A stretch of 64,000 nt of DNA from Acanthornis magna (lineage: Eukaryota; Chordata; Aves; Passeriformes; Acanthizidae). The notes beneath the pieces were generated by a model. It saw only the letters and a program-made list of their open reading frames with translations, did not search any database and had not been told where the DNA came from. The stretch spans positions 8,281,501 through 8,345,500 of the forward strand of contig JAWUZG010000018.1 of NCBI GenBank assembly GCA_036785705.1, read 5' to 3'. Position numbers and translations under genes: made by a program. Shown here piece after piece: positions 39,177 through 51,499 of the stretch (positions within the stretch are counted from its first letter, which is position 1; each line of letters opens with the position of its first letter).

Positions 39177-40230
39177 GAGGAAAAACTAATACCATTGCTT
39201 GGAAAATACCTTGATTTAGTTTTCTTGCTTTTCAGAGGTTTTGAATGGACAGGTTTTCCCAGGAGCACTGTGTTTAAGAGTTGTAAAGCCTTTTCAAGCT
39301 ATTCCAGAATGGTGGGAACTCTGAATCCCTTAGCTCTGGAGTGATGTTCAACTGTATCTTCCCTCCAGGTGATGATGAGACATAGACTTGCGCAAACCTT
39401 TCTGCAAACTTTTTGCTTTGTGGTTTCTGTAGAAAGGAAGTGTATAAAGGTGTCTGCTTCACATATATCCTCCAACAAGTGTCTGACCTGGAGTGTTAAA
39501 AGAGCATATATATATATCTATCTTGTATGTAAGGAAACTCCAGCATGTAAACCAAAAATTAGGTCTGAAATTGAGACCACTTCAGGTTAGTATGACTTGT
39601 TTACATAAAATATTTTTTTGCTAGTATGAATTGCACTTTGTGTCATTATTAACGGTCTTCCTCAGTGACTGGTTTATTATTCACCTTTATTTCCAAAAAG
39701 CTACATTTAAATGTGTATTTGTAGATGGCAACCACAATCAAAACATTCTTTGCTGATACCTTATCAGCATTTTAATGATAGATTATTATTTTCTTAGCCA
39801 GAAATAATAAAGTTAACATCCTGAAAATGAAATTGCTTTTGCCAGTAGCTCAGGAAATGAAGGGAAAAGAGCTTTGTTGACTGTATGTTCTCATGGGCTG
39901 GAAAGATCCTATTGTGATATGCTATGATAAAAATCTGGAACACATTTGGCACAATTTTAGAGAATTAGAGTCAGAAAGCAGATAACTGTGGAACTGAATA
40001 GAAGTAAACACAAGTGAAACAAATCACCTATATTTGAGAGAGGCTGTGAGATTTTGCTGCTGCTAGATGAACTTGTTAGAGTAATGTGTTCCCTATTCTC
40101 TGTGGCACTTGGCTCAGCTGCAGTACAAGTGATGTGAACCAGGGTTCAATGAGCAATGGACTCGAGTTCCAAAACTGCATCTGCTTTTTCTTCACAGCCA
40201 GAGACAGATAAAATTTTCTGATCATATGTG
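39177..40230. other. Non-coding sequence, nothing recognised
   Basis: AT-rich, with a short TATATATATCTATC stretch near 39507-39522. No repeat family or exon recognised. Confidence 0.55.
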
Positions 40231-40271
40231 TACATACACACATAGACACAGACACAGACACACACACACAC
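40231..40271 (+). repeat. (CA)n / (ACAG)n microsatellite
   Basis: A compound tract TACATACACACATAGACACAGACACAGACACACACACACAC. The minus strand translates to an MCVSVSVSMCVCTHM-like low-complexity peptide. Confidence 0.9.
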
Positions 40272-42654
40272 GTTTCTCCCTCTTCTTTCTTTGTATATAA
40301 AAGTTCTTTTCCAACTTCAGAACCTTTCCTTATTTTTTAATATATTTATATATACATTTTATAACATTTATGTAATTTCTTTTTCTATTCTACAAAATAG
40401 AAAATGCCTCAAAAGAAAATATTTCTGGCTAGGACATATCAGAAGTTTTATGTGAGTCTATTCTGTCTACAATATTACTCTAAGAATTAGATATCTTTTT
40501 CTTGTCATCTGACATTCTAGATGTCCTATTTTCTGTTTCTTTTCTGAAGCAGAATTTACATGCAAAAATCAGTATTTTGATCAAAGTCTGTTTCGAGCTT
40601 CTTTACTTGTGACTAGCAGCTGATCAAATATTGCTGCCAAGTCAAACAATAGAGCACTGATTTTCTCACTCTCCTACTGTTTTACTGGATCTGAAAGCAT
40701 CTTGGGAATACTCAGACCTTTGTTCAGAAGTTCGTAACCTGGTAGCAGAGGCTAAATAGATTTGGATGCCCTCTGAGTGCACAGAGCTCTGAACACAGGA
40801 CTATAACTTTTCCAGCAGCAAGAAATTATGCACGACAAGAGACCCATCACTCGCTCCTTCAGCCTTGTGTTGACTGTGTCTGGCAGCCGAGTGCTGTTGG
40901 GACCTGTTAGCCCTTCTCAGAACAGGTCTAGGTGTCTGTGGCAACCTGGGTGTGAAGAGACTCTGTGGCTTGCAAACAGCTTTAGTCGCCTACATGTTCA
41001 TCACTCTTTTGGTGGTGACAACTTTTGTTGAAGTCAGTAGTAAAGCTGTAGGTCTCTAAGAGTTTCCAGCTCAAATCTAGCTCACTTGCAAAACAGATAA
41101 TCTGTGTCTCTTGTACTCAAGAGCTCAATTCCACACAAGGGGCAAATTAACAGAAGTCTATTTTAGACCTCCCATGGCACCTGCTTGAAGTCTGGTAACT
41201 CCATTGTGTTACGGTCAGAGTCACTGCGTGTAACATGGTGAAGGTGTTACAGCCATAGTCATGGCTCTGAGATGCTCTGCATAAACCATACCAAAATCTA
41301 GGGCCCTCCTTTCCCCTGTTCCTGACTTTGTTCCAAGTCATTTACTTAGGAAGAAAACATTTGTGCTTTCACCCAGCTCGAGAATCAGCTTAACTAAAGG
41401 ATGAGGCTGTAGTTTAACAGGGTTTTGTCCACAGTGGTTATACTTACCTGCTCGCAGCCAGAACCTCTGGACTTTATGCTTAGTCTTGTCCATGTGCCAA
41501 AGTGCCCTCCCCAAGGTGGTGCTTACAAAAGCTGCTGTGGACAGGTTCAGAGAGCTGGCTCAGACATTTGGGTCATGGCACAGCTGTGTGAACTAGATGG
41601 CAGAGTTGAGGGGTCCCCTGCTGCCATGAGAGGCATGAGGAGGAGACCACCTAGCAGGGAGGTGGAAGGGAGAGCATTCCCTGAGCAGATATTAGTGTAA
41701 AGACTACCCTATCAGCACAGTCTGAAAGACACTTAGGAAAATCTTCTTGGAGTGGTGTTTTGGGCTGTGTGTGCAGATTGCCTCCTAGACAAACTGCATC
41801 CCCCCCCACCACATGCTATCCACACCAACATACAGGGGAGGGGGCACTGCAGCATTCAGTGTGGGTTTTCTGAACTTGAAGGGGAGACCACAACACACAG
41901 AGTTAAATTCTGCATTTGAAAGAGTCAAAACATGGTGATAAGGTGTCCAGGAGAGAGATGAGACCCTATTGAACTGAGTTACTTTTGTCATCCTGTATCT
42001 GTGTTTGCAGTTGTAGTTTTTAAGGCTTGTTTGCTGAGGCACTTTCCATGTCGAGTATCATGTCCTTAAGAGGTTTTGTCTTGCTTTGGAAATAAAAATC
42101 TTCTTCCAGTAAATGGACTTGGATAAACTGAAGAGGCAGAAGCAACTCTACATTGGAAATTTTAAATTTTGTAGATGTAAGAGACTGGGGAATACTCTCA
42201 CACTCCTGTGTTATAAAGCCCTGGGTTTGTGTTTACAAATAGACACCTGCTGTCATTTTGGAGCAACAGTTGGTGTCAGGCCATCATTCTATTATCTATC
42301 CCATCCTCCTCAGTTTATCAGTTCCACCTTCCTCAAATGCCATAACAACACAAGTTCTCAGCCCCTGAGCAGGGTACTCTCATCCACTGCATCGCACAAA
42401 AGGGGTTAGTTTTCATTTCCCTGCTTTCCTCCTTCCCTCTGGTTCTCAGGTCATGTCAAGCTGCTCACTCCCAGATTGCAATCCACCTCTGGTGCCAGTT
42501 TCCTTTGCTCACTTGTTATTTCCAAACATGAATGTATTCTCAAACAACCCTCTCCCCGTCCTGGGCATTGACAAAAATGCCTCCTTATCATCTCTCAGAT
42601 CACTTCTTCAGCACTCTGTGCTCATCAAGGAAATCTGTGATACATAAGAGCTTG
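40272..42654. other. Non-coding sequence, nothing recognised
   Basis: AT-rich at 40318-40400, then more balanced composition at about 40820-41700 with several short overlapping open frames. A run of C residues sits at 41800-41807. No exon, RNA gene or transposon supported. Confidence 0.5.
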
Positions 42655-43265
42655 TGAGCAATTGGCTATGTGTGGACTGCTTATCAATTTAACCACCATT
42701 ATCTCCATGCTTCCCGGGACCCGGGCGTCTGGCCCCCTCTTATCTGCTTTATTTTCTTATGACTGTCAGCCCCCACGGACAGGACACACTGTTCTGCTTT
42801 TGTACAGGGTGAAAAAGAGCTGAGGAGAAATGTTGCTGGACTGGGCCTTACTCTAGATTATGATTATTTTAGTAATAAGTACAGGAATGCCCTTAGTTGT
42901 TCTGGCCCATCTTTTATACTACAGTCATTGAATGCTAGGTCAGGAGATTGAGTGGTCGGGAGGTTTTTTTAGGAGCATGGAGCCTGATAATATGCAGGCA
43001 AAGTTGATGAAGTGGTGTGTTTGATGCAAAGAGCGAATGTCCTTCCTGCACTTATGCGCAGGATAAACCTGTGGCTCTGATATTTCAATGTAATTTACAG
43101 CCTTCTGGCAGATCTTCCATTACATACTCGATGATGTAATATTTTCTCACCCTGTGACATGTACACAAAGGAATTAAACATTTGTGATCCTCATTTTAAC
43201 ACCATTTGCATTGCAATAGCAAACCTTTTAGATACCCAACTTAGATTTAGATCCTGAACGTTAAC
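42655..43265. promoter_or_regulatory. CpG-retaining, motif-rich block, possible conserved non-coding element
   Basis: Holds a compact GC-palindromic core CCCGGGACCCGGGCG (42713-42727) and scattered CpGs (42776, 42957, 43034, 43057, 43129, 43259). GATA-type words (TTATCT, GATAAAC), an octamer-like ATTTGCAT (43203-43210) directly followed by TGCAATAG, and CATTACATACTCGATGATGTAAT with near-palindromic ATTACAT/ATGTAAT arms (43121-43140) are also present. No coding frame is visible. Enhancer function is inferred from composition only. Confidence 0.28.
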
Positions 43266-43764
43266 TATAACAAAATCTCCTCCTCCTGTAAGATTAACAT
43301 TTAGTAAAAATGAGATAACTAAGGGTTATGGAGTGGTCTGCTAATGTTCAGACCCCTTGAAAGATGCAAAGCATGAGGAATTGCTGATTCTGAGCCTCTG
43401 AAAATCCTGGCAGGTGCTGTAACCACCACCTTGCCTCTCTGATTACCATCCAGAGAGATTTAGTCTGATACTTAACATGAAATTTCCTTTGAAAGTAAAG
43501 TGTTCTGTTCCAAAATGTTCTGTTTTCAAAGTGAAAACAGATAATTTTAAATGCTTATCACTGATGTTGAGCTATATTGAATACGTGAAATATATTGCCA
43601 TGAGTAGTATGATCAATGACCTACGTTTTGAGTCAGATATAGCTGCAGATGAACACACTGATTAAAGAATTAAACAAAAGACCTCTGTAATTCAACAGGA
43701 GATTGCAAGTGATAATGTTGGTGCCTAAACAGGTGGCACTGTTTATTTTCTGAAGCTCCTGACA
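43266..43764. other. Non-coding sequence, nothing recognised
   Basis: AT-rich interval with one short open frame (43477-43665 plus) of no recognisable family. Confidence 0.5.
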
Positions 43765-44045
43765 AACACGGATGGCTGATAGTCACAGGTCAGGGGTGTG
43801 GGCTGGGAGATGTCACAGGCAGCACCAGCTGCAGCCCTGCCCTGTTCCTGGAGCACTGCTGGTGAATGGAGTTGGGAAGCAGCTCCTGAAGCACCACAGT
43901 TTGCACCCAGCAGTGCATCCACCGAGGCAGTTCTGCTGTTCCTGGGCACCCTGCTCAGCATCTCTCCTGAAGCACACGCACAGCTGGGCACCCTCAGCCC
44001 TGCACCAGCTGTGCTTCTTTGCTCCACTGTGACAGCTCTGCAGTG
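43765..44045. other. GC-rich, CpG-poor block of unknown origin
   Basis: About 280 bases rich in CAGC, CTGC and CACC words with a sharp change from the AT-rich flanks. Few CpGs are present, so it is not a CpG-island promoter. Three overlapping open frames (43743-44066 minus, 43772-44032 plus, 43798-44046 plus) reflect the shortage of stop codons. It could be an unrecognised repeat or a decayed retrocopy. I see no motif that decides. Confidence 0.4.
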
Positions 44046-47000
44046 ATTAATGTACCTCTGCTTCATTTTAAAGACCGCACTGAGATTTAGACAGAAACTT
44101 TAACAAATACCTGAAACATGTTGCCCAGTTGGAAAAATGGGATAGCCCTTGGTTTAGGTTTGTTTTGTTTTGGTTTTTTTCCTGAGAGCAGAGCAAATCA
44201 GGACATGATTTACTTATTCCAGATGATTACAGTTTCCTAGATGCAGTTCTGTGGAGGTCTGGCATATCATCTTTAGTCTCAAGATGAGCTTGAGTTCATA
44301 ATCAGTCTATCCTGAAATCATGTGGCTTTCACATGGCTCTTAAAATTTGTATAAAAGAATCTCTTTGAAAACGCCAGTTAAGCTCCATGGGACACGATTC
44401 ACCGAGGAAAAAAAAAAAGATCACTTTTCTCTTTGTAGATAAGTGTTGTCAATAAAGATAATTTACCATCCTGAAAGCTAAAATGAGATGTGCTTTTTTA
44501 GCTAAGTGTTCAGCTGGGTGATGGAAAGAGAAAGATATCCACCAGCTGAAGCCAGCAAAGGATCATGCATTACCTGATATTTCTTAAACTAAATACCAAT
44601 GTGATTTTTACAGAACCATTAGAAAAGGGAGTGGAATTTTAACACCATTAATATTACCCTGTATTTCATAAAGTGATAGGGTGTAGCTTAGAAGAAAGCA
44701 GGTATTGCAGCTGAAGTTTTCAGTACAACTTCAAGATGTAGATACTTAAAAATATTGAAATCTTAAATACTTTAAATTTATCACTTTAAGTATCTCTGAA
44801 AAATATAGTCTAAGACCTTTTCTTTTGGATTATAATTTCACATATGTGACTTTTGTTTCTTCCCATAGAACAGTTAGTACATAACAAAGGTGACTTGCGT
44901 AGTCATTTGTATGAAATGCAATGAGTGCACTGCAAATCTATCATCACCATGACATTAATTAAGGCCTGAAGACTTTGGCCTGTCACTGAATTCCTCCCCC
45001 TCATGAATTTACAGAATACAGCACCCTAGAACTCTGACCTAAAATGCAGGAATACTTGGATTTTTCTCTATGTTTTTTCTACTATCCACTGCTTTACTCT
45101 TTTCATTTACAATGTCATTATCAGAATATGATGTATATTTAAAATTAATTATCACCAAAACTTTATATATATATTGTGGTCTAAATGTGTGAACCTGGTT
45201 ACAGTGTGTTTTCTTATCTGTATTCAGAATATATGTACATACAGACATAGCAATTGCATATACAAGTATATTTGTAAATGAGGAGTTTTTATGAGATCTA
45301 ACACTCCTGTGGGCAGGACTCAGGACTGGACTCAGTGGCTGGCTGCACTCAAATCTGTCCAAGTTGGTTGCTATCCAGCCTTACTAACAAGGGGAAAATA
45401 ACTCAGGAGGCAGTTTGGGTTGGATTGGGTTTTTGCTGCCTTAAATTTCATGTTTGAATGCAGGAGAATTGTTTATATGGCAAATGCTTGTGTGACAAAT
45501 GATGAACCAAAACTCTGATATTCCTGTAGTGAACACAGTGGGAAAAGCTGGAGACCAGAGGCCTTGAGGAGAGTGTCTTTACATTAAGCTGCAGATCTGG
45601 AACACTCTTCTGGGATCACTGAGAAATTGTGCACCTCTACACTGAATTTCCTCTGAATTGGTCTGAATATAGGACCAAAATCTTGGCAGCAGTAGTTGTA
45701 AAGCTCAAAATATCAGAAAGTCATTAATGGGTGAGGATATAACATGGACACGTTGGTGTACATTAAAGGTAATTTTTCATTTTTGTTGGGTTGATTTTCT
45801 TGCAAGTCTTTCAAAATATTTAAAAATTAATTACCAGCATCTGTTTTCACATGGTAAAATTCTGCTTTCCTTTTTGAGAAACATTTAAATAGATAGTGAT
45901 TAGTTGTTAGCACTAGATGTTGCAAATTGCAAAATCTTGTTTTAGTTAATAATATTTATTCTCTCCTGTATAAATATACTTTCACATGTTTGCCAGTTTG
46001 CTAGATTTAGTTTAACATGGCCAAGGAGGGCTATGTCACTGATGGGAGAACTCTTGTTTTAGAGTTCATTCCAATTTAACTAAATCAATAAGAGAGAATC
46101 CTTTAAAACACAAATCTGAGCAAGAAAAATTGTATAGAAAAACAGTTGAGAACAGATGCTTTTTAGTAGTAATTTTCCAAGTAATTTAGAAGTGGAAATT
46201 TAATGTTATGAATGAATACACTATTTTTCTCCATTCCACAATCCAAATGCAAAATCAGTGATTTATGTTGGGAAAAGAATGCAGATAAACTTGGATGAGA
46301 ACCACGAACCAGAGCCATTTACAATTTTTGTGGAGAAAGACAAGAGTTGTTGTTTTTTTTCTTCCACGGTGCTTGAAGCATAAATCAAAATGACACTGCT
46401 CCTTAGGAAAATTAGGTCCTTGGAATTCAGTGGACTTGCTTCATGTGAGATGGAGACAAATTTCAGAGTTAAGAATACTGTTTCAGAAACTTATAGGTCT
46501 AAGCATTTTTAGTGCAGTTTCCAAGGCTGATGATTACTTTTCTCACAATTCCTAATCAATTTTATTTCATGATCTAGTTTAACTTCTGATTACTAGTATG
46601 TTTTATCTCCTGCCTATAAAGTTTTTCCACTCCTGTTCAGATAAAATCTTCAAAGCAAAACCAGATAACCTAGGATATATCCCCCTTTAATTTTGGTTTT
46701 ATTTTCTACCAGATCAGTATTTTCTGGGTTCTATAGTATGTTTGTCCTGAGTGTGTATTTTTAATGATTTCAAAGGTTGATATTTTTACTTATTTCCTTT
46801 TGTTCTGTTCTTGCAGTCTTCTTTCCTGATCATTATCCATCAAAGTGTACCAGTTCATCCTGATTTGAATGGAGAATTTGTATAGAGAATCTTTACTCTC
46901 CATCTTAACATACAAGTGGCTTAGCCTCAGTTTTTGCTTTCAGTTTTCTTTAGCTTCCCCAGCAGTCTAAATATTCTTAGATGCAACTTCATGCATGACT

Positions 47001-50000
47001 AAAATTGCTTTATATACTTAACCAAAAATTTGCTATTTGTATTCACAACTTTATCTGATTATCTTCTTGTTTATTTTAACATAATAGGCCAGAGAATCCC
47101 ATTCTATTAAGAATGAAAAGTAATGTCATAGTTATGTCAAGGATAATAAATGAAAAAAGAGCTCATGATACGTCATTCCAGGCTCACTGCTCTAACTTCC
47201 TTATTAGACATCATCAAGAAAAATCACCATCAAAAACTGCACAGAATCTGAAAAAAAATTATCATGTTATTCAGCTAAGATTTTTTCACCAAAACTAAAA
47301 GTAGGAAAAAACCACCTTACATTTCTGCTATGAGTCACATAAATACTTGCATTATGTGAAAAGTTTTCTAAAGGGAAAATGCTTATGAATAATGCTTAAA
47401 CGAATATTTTAAGTTTTTTTCATTTGTTATAAAAAATAAATTCTAGGAATTCTAGAAACATTCCATTCATTGTTCCCACAAAAAGAAGTTTTTTTAAGAA
47501 TTAAGCAAATTTCGTGGTGCAATCTCCATTTCAGTAGCTGAGGCTGCCTCATTTCACCTTATTTCAGTGTAGGACTATTCCTTTAGGGAAGCATTCAGTG
47601 TGTGGATGGATGTGAGATTCTGGGCATTTTGATTCAAAGTTCAGATAAAAAACTTGTTTCCATCCCTACTCCTCCCCCCTCACTCCCTGCCATTTTTCTC
47701 TTCGCGCCAGTGAACTTTCAGTGATACAGTCTTTACCCTAGAAAACGCTCATTCTATTCCCCCAATATTACTTTACAATGTAAATCCATTTACTCACCTT
47801 ATTTGAAGAGAAAGGAAGGGAAAAAGCCTCTTTTCTACAGAGAATATTATTTCTTTCTGCCTTGTGATTTCTCTTTTAAGAAGAAAATAAAGTAGTAATA
47901 TGTGAGTGGAACTAATCCCAAGTATCTTGGATATATGGGGAGAACTCAGCTTTTGATTGAGGAAAAGGGGGTCTCTCTCTCTCTCAGCTCCTTGCTCTAC
48001 CCCACTCTACAAACTGGTCCCCTGATTTTGGTCACAATGCTGGTCTCCTGCCTCAGTCATGTGTGTCATGATATTTATTATACAAAGAAAAAATAAAGTG
48101 TCTGTAGTTTCCAATTCAATTGTAAGACAGTATTTTTGTTTGTTTGTTTGCTTTTTAAACTTTGTCCTCCCAAAGCAGTGCAACTCTGCTTATTCTGCAG
48201 CCATTTTAAGACTGGAGATTTATGCAGCTCCTCCTGGAAACACTCATCCCAGGCAAAATTGTGACACTTCTTCTCTTGCTCTGTGTCAAGGGCAGTTCTC
48301 GTGTTCATGATCTCGGTGGGGATTTGCACTTTCCTCCTGCTTCTTTCAGTTTTGTTGTAGTGCTGAGGGAAGGTTTTTCTGCTGAGCCTATCCGTGTGGG
48401 GGCTCTCACCTTGTCCCACTCTGTACATGATGTTCTTGGGGAGAAAGGTGAGGTAGAAGGACATTGTTTCCTCCTGTGTTCTCTTGTAATGCAAGAAGAG
48501 TCAGTGGAAGAGACTATTTGTAAATGAGCAGGAGAGCTCCTTCCCTGACCACACGACATCAAACCTTAATTGAATCTTTACCTAGGACTTAAAGGATTTT
48601 TTTCTGTAACTCTCAGGAATTTATAGATGAAGGAATAATAAATTGGTTTTCTTTATATTTACATGAAATGCTCAGATGTGAGTTTATTTTGATTCCCACT
48701 CTGTTTTGATTACATTTACAGAATACTTGGCCCAACTTCTTAACCTCATTCTGGAAATCCCTGCAGCATTTTTAATGTAACCTAAGATGTCTTAGAGTGT
48801 TTTAAAATATAAAAGCATATAGTTAAAATATATATATTTGAAAATGTGTTCTCAGGAAATCATGGCAGGTTGTCATAACTTCATTCTTACATTGCAACAG
48901 CAATAAACACACACTATGGCTATAATGAATGTAGAAATATTTATTTTCTGTTCATAATGAGAAATGTGCCCCTAAGTATCCTCTTTTAATGACTGTTCTC
49001 TCTCTCATTGATCTCTGTGCAATGTCTGTATCAGTGAGATCAAGTAATTCCACATCTCAGGAACACGGAAGTTTCTAAACCCTTTATCCAAGTTTTTCTC
49101 GAGGAAAATTGTACATAATGAAAAAGGAATGTCAGCAGAACGCAGGCATAGTTCTGCAAATGCTAAGGGCCATTCTGTCCGGTGTCAGGGGATGATTTTG
49201 CTCTTTGCAGATATTTAGCCATGTTCTCTTCATTTCCTTTTGTCTTCCTCACATCTGTTTTCTTCCCTGAATTTCTGTGTACAGTTCCTAAATTTATTGT
49301 CCTCAGCTCTCAAAGCTTTGCAGGTCTGCACTGTGCTGACATGGGGTAAAGCAGAGTGAGCTTAGTGCCATCTCCAGAGGGCTGGCCGTCCCCAGTGACT
49401 CTGTCTTGTACCCCTATGGAGTTGCTTTAAGTTACTAAAGGCTACTCATGAAAAATAGTGCTGCTTCATTTCCATCCTTACGTGCCTGAAATTGCATCTA
49501 CTCAAAGTCAGATGATGTTGTCTTGAAATATATTCCCAATTTGTTTCTGAGTGTGTGAAGCTTTTAAACGTGAATATGTGAATGTGAATGTGAAGCATCA
49601 GAGAAAGATAATACAGCTACTAAAAAAGTGCATCAGCAACTGATTTGTAATTGTGGCTCTCATTTCTGAAGAGCTTTCAAATAGAAATTACAGAGCCAAA
49701 ATCACAGCTTGCTGAAGAAAAGTAGATATTATTTTGTTCAAACTGTTGACCTGAGTTAGGAACTTTATCGGTTGTGCCTTAGGTTGCACTTACCCAGAAC
49801 AGCCATTGCCCAGGGTGTGGCACTTGAAAATTTATAAATGTGCAATACAATTAACAAAATTCTATCATTTCCCTGTGTGTGTCCTCTCCTGCATCCATAT
49901 CTTCCCCTTTTTTTTTCATTTTTTCTCTTCTTCTCTAGTCATGTCGGGTATAGGCTGTCATGGTCCTTTGACAAAAAAAATTGTTATAGCCATGATTTGA

Positions 50001-51499
50001 TGATCTGAATCTTTTCTTTAGTTGCCCATCCTTATTTTTTTTTCATTTTCTGAACTCACCGCAGCAGTACTGTCAGTACAGATATCATCTCTAGCATGTT
50101 TCTGTTAGCTCTTCATTTCCTATATTGCTCCAGCAGGTCTGGAGATTTGCCAGTTTCCTTTTCCTTTCTTTCCTGGGATAAGCATCTAAACACAACATTT
50201 CCTGAGTATTTCTCACCATTACTGTGAAATAAGATTAGATTCTTGGTTTTATCAAGGCAACTATCTTTTAGATATCTAAGCCATTGCGCATAACTGAAAA
50301 TGAAGGCCTCAAGCTGTGATCTCTTGGCCAGTAAAATACTTCACCAGCAGCTGGTTTATAAATATGTCTCAAAGTGGTTTTCTGTCATTGGTGGAGAGAC
50401 CTTTCACCTGAAATTACAGAGCCAAATCCTCAGTGAGCAACAATCAGGTAATGACAAGATACCAGTTTGTTGCAGTTGAGGATACAGCCATAGACAAAAT
50501 GTATAAACCATTCATAGAGTTTTTTAAAATAATCTGTTACGTTTGAGGTAGATCAATACAAATTCATAGAAATCATGTAATATGAAATGGTAAATTGATT
50601 AATTTGAATGAAAACAAATCATACTCTTCTGATCCATACTCTTAACATTTATTAAAACCAAATCAGATTCTTTCTGCTTTGAAAATAAATTCATGCAGGA
50701 AATTAGATTAGAGAAAAAATAGGAAAAAAGATTGTGAGCACCCTGGGCCTAATTAATGTAATTCTTTACATGTTGTGCAATTGTGAATGCCCATATGTAT
50801 ATATGGAAATAAAATCTTTTCACATCAAGATGAGGGAGCATTTTGCATCAATTTTGCCTCCATAAATGACAGTGAAATGAAGAGAACAATGGCAATGCCT
50901 TCAGGAATTCTGACAGCTTGACAGGGTGGCTCCTGGAAGGCAAGTAAGCACGGTAGGTCTCAGGCCATATTTGACTCTGCTGCTAACTAGATTAATAAGG
51001 GTAAAATAGATTACAAGGATAACATAATCTTCATTATCTACTGGAGGGAAGATAAAATACTGTATGCTTTCAAAATCATGTTTCAAGCTCAAGGTGCAAG
51101 TAGAAGTCCAGCTGCAAAATCCCTTATCCATTGCTCAGGGCAGAGGATGGTAGGAGTGTCTTTCCAGGGAGTGAGGTTTAGGATGCACAGCCCTAGCACA
51201 GGAGAACAGCTCTCCCACGGGTTGGGAAGAGGTCTAGAGCCTCAAGGCAGGGTTGACTCAAAGGTATAGAAGGGAGGGGTTTGTTTGTATTAAGAGCTGA
51301 TAAATACTTTGGGAATGTTGTATCCTAGAAAAATAAGCTTTACTTTAACCTAAGCTAGTGGCAATGGAAGATAAAATGATCATAGAGGATTGTCTGCACT
51401 AGAAGCAGAGAGAAAGGTGACAGGTACTGAGGAGCACTTGGTTCAGTCTGATGCAATCTTCAAATAGGATGTGGCTAATGTCCAATGCACCTCCAGAAA
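44046..51499. other. Non-coding sequence, nothing recognised
   Basis: AT-rich 7.5 kb with minor low-complexity pieces: TATATATATA at 45165-45174, (CT)n at 47970-47986, (TTTG)n at 48134-48150, (GTGAAT)n at 49570-49594 and a pyrimidine tract at 49899-49939. Opposed open frames at 48078-48562 overlap on both strands and look like chance. No transposon or exon recognised. Confidence 0.5.
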
